Shown here in pieces: positions 47,000 to 56,160 of a stretch of DNA of 64,000 nucleotides. The DNA comes from Hymenobacter sediminis (lineage in GTDB: Bacteria > Bacteroidota > Bacteroidia > Cytophagales > Hymenobacteraceae), in contig NZ_QKNS01000001.1 in the NCBI RefSeq assembly GCF_003231285.1, positions 248,001-312,000 of the forward strand, given 5' to 3'. A program made the translations under genes and the position numbers. The notes beneath the pieces are model-generated. The model saw nothing but the letters and a program-made list of their open reading frames with translations. It did not search any database and was not told the DNA's origin. Positions within the stretch are counted from its first letter, which is position 1. Each line of letters opens with the position of its first letter.

Positions 47000-49735
47000 T
47001 CAGTAAGATCTATTGCGCGCGCTTAGGCGTACTAAATCCTGAAGAGCTGACGTGAAGCCCTGCTCCTGTACTAGGTCCTCTAGCGGAATATGGAAACGGT
47101 ACTTCCAGAAGTGAGTAGGATTAGCGGGCACATTGATCTGCTCGGCTTGGGCATCTGAGCGGCGGAGCTGCTCATCCATAGCCACTAAGTCCTGGAGGGG
47201 GAAGATGGCCCACATGGCCGGTGAGTGCAGGTGCTGCAGCGTGATTTCGCGGGCTACCCAAGGCTCGCAGTGCAGGGGAGCGTGCTGGCCCTGGTGGCCC
47301 AACAGCGTTTCGAAGAAGCGCTGGGTTTTCTCGCGGTCCTCCTCCCACCAACCGCGCACGGTGCTCATGTCGTGCGAGCCGGGGCTTACTACCGAGAGGT
47401 AAGGCGCGCGGCCTGGGTCGCCGAACTCCACGCTGGGGTCAGAGGGCATCCGCTGGATGTTCAGGCCCAGAATACCCAGGGCCTTCATCACGCCGGGCAC
47501 CGAGTCGGGCACCATGCCCAGGTCCTCGCCGCAAATTAGCATATCAGTGGCCCAGCGGACGGCGGGCAGTTTTACCAATCCCTGCTTACGCCAGAAGTCT
47601 TCGTGCCGACGGTAGAAGAAGTCGAAGTACAGCTCCTGCAGGCGCGGGCGCGTATGGTCGTCGAGCTCCCGGAACGAGCGGCTTAGGTGCAGGGTAATAC
47701 GCGGGTGGTAAAAGTGCTCCTGCTGTTCATCGGGTACAAACAGCACCTCATTCACCAACTTGTACAGGCCCGTGCGCAACCACCGATAATGGTCGGCGTT
47801 GGTGGGGTCCTGCTTGATTTGCTCTTCGATAACGGCCTCAATCTGGCGCTGGGTCCGGACGTGTTCCTTTAGCCGGATAACACCGTGCTCATTCGCTTCC
47901 ATGAACTCATCAAACACATTCTGGGCCTGACCATGGAAGATTTCCTGCACAATGTGCCAGCGGATGTAGGGCTCACACAGGCGAGCGTAGTCAAACCAAC
48001 CGATGCGCTGCTCGATTTCGTTCTGGTGCAGGGGTAGGGCGGGAGAGAAGTGACCCAGCAAACCCTCTACCGAATGACCGGGAATCTCCCAGATGCGGAA
48101 GAAACCCAGGATGTGGTCGATGCGCAGGGCATCGAAGTAGCGGGCTAGGTGGCCCATGCGCTGCTGCCACCACTGGTAACCGTCTTCGGCCATCCGCTCC
48201 CAGTTATAGGTAGGGAAGCGCCAGTTCTGGCCCGTTACCGAAAAGTCGTCGGGCGGGGCGCCAGCCTGCTGGTGCATGTGGTACAGCTCCGGTTGGGTCC
48301 AGGCATCCACGGAATGGCGGTAGATGCCAATGGGCAGGTCACCCTTTACTACTACCCCCCGCTGGCGGGCATACTCCACAGCTTCCCGCAACTGCTTATC
48401 AAGGTGGTATTGGGTGAAGAGGTGCAGGCCAAACTCATCAAAGCTGGCGCTGTCTTCGCGCAACAGATCTGCTACCTGAGCAGGCGTGCGATACTCTTCA
48501 GGCCACTGGCTAAAGTCGGCGGTGTTAAACCGGTCGCGCAGGCCAGAGAAGGTGGCATAGGGAAGCAACCACGCCTGCTGCTCTTCTCTGAATTGCTGGA
48601 AGTCAGCATCGGTCAGGAAGCGCGTTTTTTCCTGCTGGTACAGGAGCCGGATAAACTTCCACTTGGCGTTCATCACGGGTTCGTAATCCACGAAGTCATT
48701 GGCGTTCAGTTCCTCGCGTAGTTGCTCCAGCTCTTGGCGGGCTGCGGGGTCCTGCAGTTCGGCTACCGCATCGAGGTTCAGGTACTGCGGGTGCAGGGCA
48801 AACACCGAAATAGCCGCGTAGGGGTAGCTGTCAACCCAGGTATGGGTAGCCACGGTGTCGTTGATGGGCAACACCTGCACCAGCTTGAGGTCAGTAGCAA
48901 CGGCCCAGTCAACCAGCAGCTTCAGATCAGGAAACTCGCCTACCCCCAGTCCACGCCGGCTGCGTAGGGCAAACACCGGCAAGGCCACACCCGCTCCGCG
49001 CCAGTGGCCGGTGGGGTAGCGGAAGTGGTCATCGGCCTTCACGCGCAGGGTGCGCTTCTCGGTGGCAGCGTAAATTAAACGGTCTTCGCCAGCCTCCAGA
49101 TGCACAATTCTCTGCTCCGCCGGGTCCCAGATGCCGTACTTATACTGTGTAGTTTGCTCCGGATTTTGCAATGCCACTTCGGTGCTCCAAGTGGGGTAGG
49201 CAGCATCGGAAAGAATAACGGCTTTTTGCGCATCCCAGCTACCAAGGGCCGCATCGGAGCCAAGCACGCATACTTGGTGGTTGGAGTCAACGCGCGGGGC
49301 AGAAAGCTGGAAGCGCACTACCACGTTGGATGGGTCCGCAGGGGTAGGAGCTGTAGCGGCCGGGGCCGTGCGCCGCATCAGGGCCTTGGTGAAGGCGGCC
49401 GTGTGCAGTTCGTTTTCAGGGAGGGCCGGGGCGCGCCAGAAGTCTTCCAGCACTACGCGGGTAAAACGACCATCACCGTAGCCGACGGTGCGGTTCGGAC
49501 CCCATTCCCAGTGCTTGCCTCCGTCACCTTCGTCCAGCAATACATATTTATACTCTACAGTGCCGGGTTGGTCATCGGGCAGGCTTATTTCCTGGGTCCA
49601 GATGCCGTACTCGGCGTTATAGTGCAGGTTCAGGGCTTGATCGAGGTTCCACTGGCCCAGGCTGGGTAGGGAGCCACAAACCACCAGGCGCTGACCCCAG
49701 ACCGTGCGGAAGGGTAGCGTAAAGCGAAGAATCAT
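47000..49735 (-). CDS. malQ: 4-alpha-glucanotransferase, DPE2-like, with tandem CBM20 domains
   Basis: 911 residues; a cytoplasmic GH77 disproportionating enzyme that moves glucan segments between maltooligosaccharides. Residues 1-110 and about 132-245 are two starch-binding CBM20 domains (VVCGSLPSLGQWN and VCVLGSDAALGSWD). The GH77 barrel follows, with SYPYAAISVFALHPQYL, the nucleophile Asp in DALRIDHILGF (about 538), the acid/base Glu in GEDLG (about 735) and the SPGSHDMSTVRGWWEED Asp. A long insert lies between nucleophile and acid/base. The CBM20 pair plus insert matches plant DPE2 and its bacterial relatives and not the shorter Escherichia coli MalQ. No other glycogen or maltose genes are adjacent. 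Confidence 0.93.
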   Translation of the reverse strand: MILRFTLPFRTVWGQRLVVCGSLPSLGQWNLDQALNLHYNAEYGIWTQEISLPDDQPGTVEYKYVLLDEGDGGKHWEWGPNRTVGYGDGRFTRVVLEDFWRAPALPENELHTAAFTKALMRRTAPAATAPTPADPSNVVVRFQLSAPRVDSNHQVCVLGSDAALGSWDAQKAVILSDAAYPTWSTEVALQNPEQTTQYKYGIWDPAEQRIVHLEAGEDRLIYAATEKRTLRVKADDHFRYPTGHWRGAGVALPVFALRSRRGLGVGEFPDLKLLVDWAVATDLKLVQVLPINDTVATHTWVDSYPYAAISVFALHPQYLNLDAVAELQDPAARQELEQLREELNANDFVDYEPVMNAKWKFIRLLYQQEKTRFLTDADFQQFREEQQAWLLPYATFSGLRDRFNTADFSQWPEEYRTPAQVADLLREDSASFDEFGLHLFTQYHLDKQLREAVEYARQRGVVVKGDLPIGIYRHSVDAWTQPELYHMHQQAGAPPDDFSVTGQNWRFPTYNWERMAEDGYQWWQQRMGHLARYFDALRIDHILGFFRIWEIPGHSVEGLLGHFSPALPLHQNEIEQRIGWFDYARLCEPYIRWHIVQEIFHGQAQNVFDEFMEANEHGVIRLKEHVRTQRQIEAVIEEQIKQDPTNADHYRWLRTGLYKLVNEVLFVPDEQQEHFYHPRITLHLSRSFRELDDHTRPRLQELYFDFFYRRHEDFWRKQGLVKLPAVRWATDMLICGEDLGMVPDSVPGVMKALGILGLNIQRMPSDPSVEFGDPGRAPYLSVVSPGSHDMSTVRGWWEEDREKTQRFFETLLGHQGQHAPLHCEPWVAREITLQHLHSPAMWAIFPLQDLVAMDEQLRRSDAQAEQINVPANPTHFWKYRFHIPLEDLVQEQGFTSALQDLVRLSARNRSY

Positions 49736-49934
49736 CGGGGGCGTAGTTACTTAGAAACAGGTCCGAAAGATACGGTGGAAAGCCCGTACCCGGCGCCGTA
49801 AACCGATGCTTATTCCCGGCAGAATACTCTGTTTTCTCGCCAATTATGCAAGGCTAATGGCAAATTGACTTTCTGTTGATGCCTGATTGATTAGCCTGCC
49901 TCTGCTCCCTGGCGCCTACCCCCGCCAAGCCTAC

Positions 49935-50387
49935 CTAGTTGCGCTTGCCTTTGCCCGGTTTACGGCCGGCTTTGCCGGAGCGGCCCTGCTCGGTTTGCAG
50001 CGTCACTACCAGATTTTTCTCGGCCTCGGGAGCCCGTAGCTCTACCTGTTGAGGAACGTGGCCGGGGTAGGCTACTATGAACCGCACGGGTACGCCCGCC
50101 GGGAGGGGGAGCAGAAAGAACCCCTCGGCGTTGGTGGTGGCCAGCTGCGTAGCCTTCCCAACCACCGATACGGTAGCACCCGGCAAAGGCTGGCCCGCTT
50201 CGCTGAACACGGCCCCAGTGAACTGTACCGTGCCGGAGCTGGCCGGGCTAGTTACGGAGGAGCCGGCCGTCGTTTGGGCGGTGGCCCGGGTGATAGAGCT
50301 ACCGGCCAGCATTAGAAGGCAGAAGAGGGGTAGGGAGCAACCAACTACTCCGGCGCGAAGACGGGAAAGCAGAACCAACGAAGCCAT
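49935..50387 (-). CDS. Secreted carboxypeptidase-regulatory-like domain protein
   Basis: 150 residues with a signal peptide (LFCLLMLAGSSITRATAQ). One carboxypeptidase D regulatory-like beta-sandwich follows (FTGAVFSEAGQPLPGATVSVVGK, LATTNAEGFFLLPLPAGVPVRFIVAYPGHVPQ), then a basic Gly/Lys tail (GRKPGKGKRN). Such a lone domain is usually a structural module of the envelope; no catalytic residues. Divergent from tamB, 206 bases away. Confidence 0.75.
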   Translation of the reverse strand: MASLVLLSRLRAGVVGCSLPLFCLLMLAGSSITRATAQTTAGSSVTSPASSGTVQFTGAVFSEAGQPLPGATVSVVGKATQLATTNAEGFFLLPLPAGVPVRFIVAYPGHVPQQVELRAPEAEKNLVVTLQTEQGRSGKAGRKPGKGKRN

Positions 50388-50593
50388 GTGAAAATCTGAA
50401 AAGCAGCGTGTTGAACAGACAAAGCAACTTCTGAAAATACGAGATTTCCGGGAAGGCAGCCCGGTTTATTTGACGAAGGATCTGGCTGGGTTGGCTGAAG
50501 CACGAAACCAACCCGTAAAAACAAGGAAAGGCCAACCTGAGCGGGCGTTTTCCCGTTTGGCTGACTAAGTCTTCATTTCTACCTGTCTGTCGT

Positions 50594-53500
50594 TTGCCTC
50601 TCTACCTGCGTCGTATTCTGTACGCCCTGCTCGGGCTCATTGGGTTGGTGCTGCTGCTAGTGGCCGGCGTCTTCTTGTACCTACAAACCTCCTCGGGGCA
50701 GGATTTTGCCGCCCGCAGGGCTGAGGAATACTTACGGGATAAACTCCAAACTGACGTACGAATCGCCAAATTTCGCACCGATTTTAAGCACGCCATCAGC
50801 CTCGACGGCGTGTATCTGGAAGATCAGAAGGGTGATACGCTGCTGTCGGTAGGTCATTTGGGGATTGATCTGGACCTGTGGGCCCTAACCAAGTCGCAGA
50901 TTAACCTGAAAAGTCTGGAGCTGAATGACGGGCGCTTGGCCATTACGCGCACCGAGCCCGACAGTATCTCGAATTATGACTTTATCGTGAATGCCTTTGC
51001 CAGCGGTGACACCAGCACGGTGGCTACTACCCCCGCCGACACCACGGGCGCGGGCTTCCAGTACAACATCGGCGACCTGCGCCTGACCAACGTGCTGCTT
51101 ACCTACAACGACCAGGTAGATGGCATGAACGTGCGCACCCGGGTAGGGGAACTGGCCGTGAACATGGACGAGGTAGATGTGGATGGCTCCACTTACCGCA
51201 TCGATCAGGCGGCGTTGCGCAACACGGGCATTAACATCGTGCAAACCAAGGTGCCACCAGATACCCCCCAGGATACCTCGGCCCTTAAGCTGGAATTTGG
51301 CCTGAACCGGGCCCAGCTCAGCAACGTCAGCCTGACATATAAGAATGATCCTTCGGCCCAGTTTATCAGCACCCGCATTGGGGAAGCCGATGTGACGGCC
51401 GACAATATTGATCTGGTGAACAGCCGCGTGGCCCTGAACACGTTGAAGCTGCGCAACACCAGCTTTGCCTACGCCCAGAATGAGAATGTGCCAGTGGAGC
51501 AGCGGGTAGTAAACCCCGCCGAAGCTGTGCGCGACCTGAACAAATCGGTAGAAAACGCCACTGGCCAGGAAGCCAGCTGGGTAGTAACCCTGAAGCAGTC
51601 GGATATCAACGGGGTAGATGTCGCCTTCGATAATTTCAATGAGCCGCGGCAGCGCACCAAGGTGCGGGGCATGGATTACAACCACTTGAAATTCACGAAC
51701 CTGGTACTCAACACCGAGAACCTACGCTACTCCGCTGACAGCACCACCGGCCGCGTTACGCAATTGGCCGGGCAGGAGCAGAGCGGCTTCGTCATTACCC
51801 GTACTGCGGCCGACATTCACTACGACGACCACCGCATCCAACTCAACAACCTTGATCTGGTGACGCCCCACAGCCACTTGCGCCGCCGCATTGGCATTGG
51901 CTATAAAGACCTGGCAGGCATTGCCGACGATCTGCCCAACCTGCAGCTGAACGGCGACCTGCGCCAAAGCCGCCTGGGCTTCCGCGACGTGCTGTACATC
52001 ACGCCTTCCCTGATTGATACGCCGCCGTTCAGCAGTGGCCCCAACCAATCGTTCCTGATTACGGGGCTGGTGAGCGGGCGCGTGGGTGATTTGCGAGTGC
52101 AAAACCTCGATTTTGTAGGCTTCCGCAATACCGTGGTGCGCGGTGGCGGCCGAATTCAAGGCTTGCCTAACACCGACGACCGTCTGATTCTGGATTTGAA
52201 CCTGGGCTACGTGCGCACCACAGAGGCCGATATGCGCAGCCTGCTACCCGCTGGTACCTTGCCAGAGCTGGGCATCGACCCGAGTGCTCCAATTACAATG
52301 AGCGGACAGATTCGGGGCCGTATCAGCAACCTGGCTCTCAATAACATCAACCTGCAAGGGCTGAACGGCACCCGACTCCGCACCAGCGGCCGCATTCAGG
52401 GGCTGCCCAACACCGACCGTCGCCTCTACGCCGATTTCAACGTGCAGGAGTTCACCTCTACGGCCGCTGATATTAAAGGCTTGCTACCCCCCGGCACCCT
52501 GCCAGCCGGGTACTCCCTACCCCCTCGTATGTCGGTAACCGGTACGTTCCGGGGCCGGCCCACGGCGTTGGTATTTGATACCGATTTACGGGCTGTTACC
52601 TCCTATGGCAACGTAGCGGCCAAAGTAAACGTGGGCGAAGGGCCCGTGGGGCAGGAGCCGGTGCGCGCTACCTTCAGCACCCAAAGCCTCGACCTTGGCA
52701 AGTTTATGGGGGATCCCACTATTGGTAAGATAACGGCCAATGGCACCCTCACGGGCCGCGGTGGCCTCGACCCCAACCAGCTGCGCGGCCAACTGAACGC
52801 GAGGGTGCAGCAGGCTACTTACAACGGCTACACCTACCACGGCATCACGGCAAATGTGGACATCGACCGGAACCGCTACGTGGTAAACGCCAGCAGCAAG
52901 GACGACCCCAACCTCAACCTCGACCTGCTAGCCACCATCGACCTGCGCAATGCCTCCAACCCCACCTATACCGTTGACCGCCTGAACCTACGCGGGGCCA
53001 ACCTTACAGCCTTGGGTTTCTATACCGGTGGCGACCTGCGCGTGCAGGGCGACCTGACAGCCAACATCAGTGGGGCCGATCTGAACACCATTAACGGTAC
53101 GTTCTCGGGCAACCGCATTGTCATTGTAAATAACAACCGGCCGTTCGCCCTTGATTCGGTGAGCGGACGCATCGTGCAGCGTACGGGCCGCACCGAGGTA
53201 GATTTTGCCTCCAGCGTGGCCGATCTGACGTTGCGCGGCAACACTCGCCTGGGTGACTTGGCCACGGAGTTGCAGCGCCATATTGATAGGTACTTTGACT
53301 TGCCGGGCGTGCAGTACCAACCTTCCTCTGAGTACCGGCAGTTTACCTTCGAGGCCAACCTGAAGCAGCCGCGCCTGGTGCAGCAACTGGTACCCGACCT
53401 CACGGGCCTTAGTCCCTTCAAACTGACGGGCTCTTACGACAGCCGGGCTGCCGACCTGCGCATGAATACCCGCATCGGCCGCATTGTGTACATGGGCTAC

Positions 53501-56089
53501 GCCCTGGACTCCTTGAAACTGGCTGTGCAGTCGGATGCACAGAAGCTGGACTATGCCCTGGGCCTGCGCCAGATCAGCCAAGACACCAGCCTGACCATTC
53601 CGAACCCCAGCTTGCAGGGTAGTATCCAAAACAACGAAATCGGGACGCGACTGCGCATAGCGGAATCGGATAGCGCTGAGCGGCTGAACCTGGCTGGCGT
53701 GCTACGGGTGCTGAACGGTGGGGCCGCTTACGCCTTCCGCTTCGACCCGCGCCTGATGCTGGACCAGAAGCCCTGGGACACCCCGGCCGATAACGAGCTG
53801 CGCTACACTACCTCTACCGGGGCCATCTTCGCCCGTAACGTAAGCTTCTCGCGCAACCAGCGCCGCCTGAGTCTGCAAACCTTGCCCGGAGCCCAAAATC
53901 CGCTGCAAATCAGCATGGAAAACCTCGAAATCAATGCCCTGGGTCGGGCCGCCGGCTTCCAGGACTCCCTGATTGCGGGTACTCTCAACGGGCAAGCCGT
54001 AGCCTATAGCCTGGGCCAGCCCAAGCAGGCGTTCACGGCCAATGCCAACCTGGCGGGCTTCACCTTCAATAAGTCAGTGATTGGCGACGTGGCTGTGCAA
54101 GCCACCAACCCTACCCCCGACCGCTTCAACGTAGATGCCCGCCTGACCAACCAGCAGGGCATGGACGTACGGGCCGTAGGCTACTACCTCGCTACCCCAC
54201 CTTCGCCCATTCAGTTCGATGTGAACGTGAACCGGCTCGACCTTAAGATTATTGAGCCGTTTGCCCTGGGGCAGCTCCAGCAGATGGGTGGCGGCGTGAG
54301 TGGGCAGCTAGCCGTAACGGGCAGCGTGGCGCAACCCAACATCAACGGTACGCTTTCCACTACCCCCGATGCTACCTTCACCCTCACCCAGTTAGGGGCA
54401 CCTTACTTCCTGGTTTCTCAGGATATCAACTTCAGCAACGAGGGCATCGGCTTCCGCAACTTTGTGGTGAAGGACTCAGTGGGCAATGAGGCGGTAATCA
54501 ATGGAGCGGTGCGCACCACCAACTACACCTCCGATTTCCGCTTCGACCTGCAGGCAACTACCACCAACTTCCTGGCCATTCAAAGCTCCCAGCGCGAAAA
54601 CAACCTGTTCTGGGGCAAGCTGCTGGTTGATTCCGACTCCCGCATCACCGGCACCCTCGACCTGCCCATTGTGCGCACCCGCGCCCGCGTGGCCGATGGC
54701 TCCAACTTCTTCGTGGGCCTACCCAACGAAGACCCGGTAGAGGTAGCCCGCGACGGCATTGTGGAATTCGTTGACAAGAGCGCGCCCATCAATCCTATGC
54801 TGGCCCAGCAGGTCCCTGTCGATTCGGCTGAGACCACCTCCGGCTTCGATATTCAGGCCGTGGTAACCGTTACCGATAACACACCTTTTACCATTGTAGT
54901 AGATGAAGCGTCCGGCGACAACCTGCGCGTGCAAGCCAACGGCACCCTGAACACGGCCATCGACGCGACGGGCAACATTACCCTGACCGGCCGCCTTGAT
55001 GTAACTAAGGGCAAGTACCAGATGTCGCTTTATGATCTGGCCGCCCGCGAGTTTGACATTGCTCCGGGCTCGTCCATCACCTGGAGCGGTGACCCCTACA
55101 ATGGGCAGGCCGACGTAACGGCTATTTACAAAGTACGCGCCGCTCCCGCCGAGCTGATTTCCTCGCAGGGCGGCACCGATGAAACTCAGAATGCTCTGGC
55201 CCGCAATCAGCTGCCTTTCGAGGTGGATCTGAAGGTAGATGGCCAACTGCTGAAGCCGATTATCAGCTTTGATATTCGTCTGCCCGAGGAAGCCCGCTCT
55301 GATTTGCGCGGCCCTATCGAGGCCCGCCTCACCCAGCTGCGTCAGCCTTCGCAAGAAAGTGAGCTGAACAAGCAGGTATTCTCCCTGCTGGTCCTCAACC
55401 GCTTCCTGGCCGATGACCCCTTCCGGAGCAGCAGCGGCAACCTGGTGGCTGAACAGCTACGTGGCTCCGCCAGCCAGGTGCTTACCCAGCAACTCAATAA
55501 CCTCACCGGCTCCTACCTGTCTAACTTAGGTGTAGAGCTGGGCGTGAACTCTTATGCCGACTTCAGCAGCGGGGCCGAGAAAACCCGTACCGACCTGAAC
55601 GTGGCCGTACGCCGCCAGCTGCTTAACAACCGCCTCACAGTGCGCCTCGGTACCGATGTGCCCCTGGGCGGTGGCAACCAGGGTAGCGCCGGACCCGGCC
55701 AGTCGCAGGTGAGTGCATTTGCCGGCGACGTAAGCGTGGAGTACAATGTGCTGGCTAATGGGCGTATTCGCCTGCAGGCTTTCCGCAACAACGCCTACGG
55801 CGACATTGATGGGCAGTTTGTACGCACGGGTGCCTCGCTCATCTTCCAGCGCGACTACCGCGACCTGGCCGACCTGTTCCGGGGGATTGATAAAGAGGTG
55901 AAAGAAGAAGTGAAGCTGGAGCGCAAGCAGCAGCGCCGCGACCGGAAAGCCGGCCGCGACTCGACCAACGCTGCCCCCAATACTCCGCGCCGCGACTCCA
56001 CCCGCCTCCGCCCGAACGCGGCCCGGCCAGATTCGGCTCGGCGCGTCAGTGCCCGCGCTACCGCCCGCCCCGACTCTACCCGGCGCTAA
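50594..56089 (+). CDS. tamB: TamB-like translocation and assembly module protein (AsmA-like, DUF490)
   Basis: 1831 residues. The start is a TTG at 50594, because the frame has no ATG between the upstream stop at 50536 and the first conserved residues (MPLYLRRILYALLGLIGLVLLLVAGVFLYL, an uncleaved signal anchor). The long periplasmic part is made of repeated beta strands of AsmA/TamB type, with GRIQGLPNTD units recurring near residues 510 and 600. The C-terminal TamB domain (about 1400-1740) has LTGRLDVTKGKYQMSLYDL and the RLTVRLGTDVPLGGG ending. The tail is disordered and basic with repeated RPDS(T/A)RR. TamB spans the periplasm and works with an Omp85 partner, here the TamL-type lipoprotein gene 71 bases downstream. 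Confidence 0.9.
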   Translation: MPLYLRRILYALLGLIGLVLLLVAGVFLYLQTSSGQDFAARRAEEYLRDKLQTDVRIAKFRTDFKHAISLDGVYLEDQKGDTLLSVGHLGIDLDLWALTKSQINLKSLELNDGRLAITRTEPDSISNYDFIVNAFASGDTSTVATTPADTTGAGFQYNIGDLRLTNVLLTYNDQVDGMNVRTRVGELAVNMDEVDVDGSTYRIDQAALRNTGINIVQTKVPPDTPQDTSALKLEFGLNRAQLSNVSLTYKNDPSAQFISTRIGEADVTADNIDLVNSRVALNTLKLRNTSFAYAQNENVPVEQRVVNPAEAVRDLNKSVENATGQEASWVVTLKQSDINGVDVAFDNFNEPRQRTKVRGMDYNHLKFTNLVLNTENLRYSADSTTGRVTQLAGQEQSGFVITRTAADIHYDDHRIQLNNLDLVTPHSHLRRRIGIGYKDLAGIADDLPNLQLNGDLRQSRLGFRDVLYITPSLIDTPPFSSGPNQSFLITGLVSGRVGDLRVQNLDFVGFRNTVVRGGGRIQGLPNTDDRLILDLNLGYVRTTEADMRSLLPAGTLPELGIDPSAPITMSGQIRGRISNLALNNINLQGLNGTRLRTSGRIQGLPNTDRRLYADFNVQEFTSTAADIKGLLPPGTLPAGYSLPPRMSVTGTFRGRPTALVFDTDLRAVTSYGNVAAKVNVGEGPVGQEPVRATFSTQSLDLGKFMGDPTIGKITANGTLTGRGGLDPNQLRGQLNARVQQATYNGYTYHGITANVDIDRNRYVVNASSKDDPNLNLDLLATIDLRNASNPTYTVDRLNLRGANLTALGFYTGGDLRVQGDLTANISGADLNTINGTFSGNRIVIVNNNRPFALDSVSGRIVQRTGRTEVDFASSVADLTLRGNTRLGDLATELQRHIDRYFDLPGVQYQPSSEYRQFTFEANLKQPRLVQQLVPDLTGLSPFKLTGSYDSRAADLRMNTRIGRIVYMGYALDSLKLAVQSDAQKLDYALGLRQISQDTSLTIPNPSLQGSIQNNEIGTRLRIAESDSAERLNLAGVLRVLNGGAAYAFRFDPRLMLDQKPWDTPADNELRYTTSTGAIFARNVSFSRNQRRLSLQTLPGAQNPLQISMENLEINALGRAAGFQDSLIAGTLNGQAVAYSLGQPKQAFTANANLAGFTFNKSVIGDVAVQATNPTPDRFNVDARLTNQQGMDVRAVGYYLATPPSPIQFDVNVNRLDLKIIEPFALGQLQQMGGGVSGQLAVTGSVAQPNINGTLSTTPDATFTLTQLGAPYFLVSQDINFSNEGIGFRNFVVKDSVGNEAVINGAVRTTNYTSDFRFDLQATTTNFLAIQSSQRENNLFWGKLLVDSDSRITGTLDLPIVRTRARVADGSNFFVGLPNEDPVEVARDGIVEFVDKSAPINPMLAQQVPVDSAETTSGFDIQAVVTVTDNTPFTIVVDEASGDNLRVQANGTLNTAIDATGNITLTGRLDVTKGKYQMSLYDLAAREFDIAPGSSITWSGDPYNGQADVTAIYKVRAAPAELISSQGGTDETQNALARNQLPFEVDLKVDGQLLKPIISFDIRLPEEARSDLRGPIEARLTQLRQPSQESELNKQVFSLLVLNRFLADDPFRSSSGNLVAEQLRGSASQVLTQQLNNLTGSYLSNLGVELGVNSYADFSSGAEKTRTDLNVAVRRQLLNNRLTVRLGTDVPLGGGNQGSAGPGQSQVSAFAGDVSVEYNVLANGRIRLQAFRNNAYGDIDGQFVRTGASLIFQRDYRDLADLFRGIDKEVKEEVKLERKQQRRDRKAGRDSTNAAPNTPRRDSTRLRPNAARPDSARRVSARATARPDSTRR

Positions 56090-56160
56090 TGCTCACCGGT
56101 TTTCCTACCCTTCCGCCGCGAAGGAAACCTACCGTCTCTCCCTTTCTGAAATAGTTGTTC

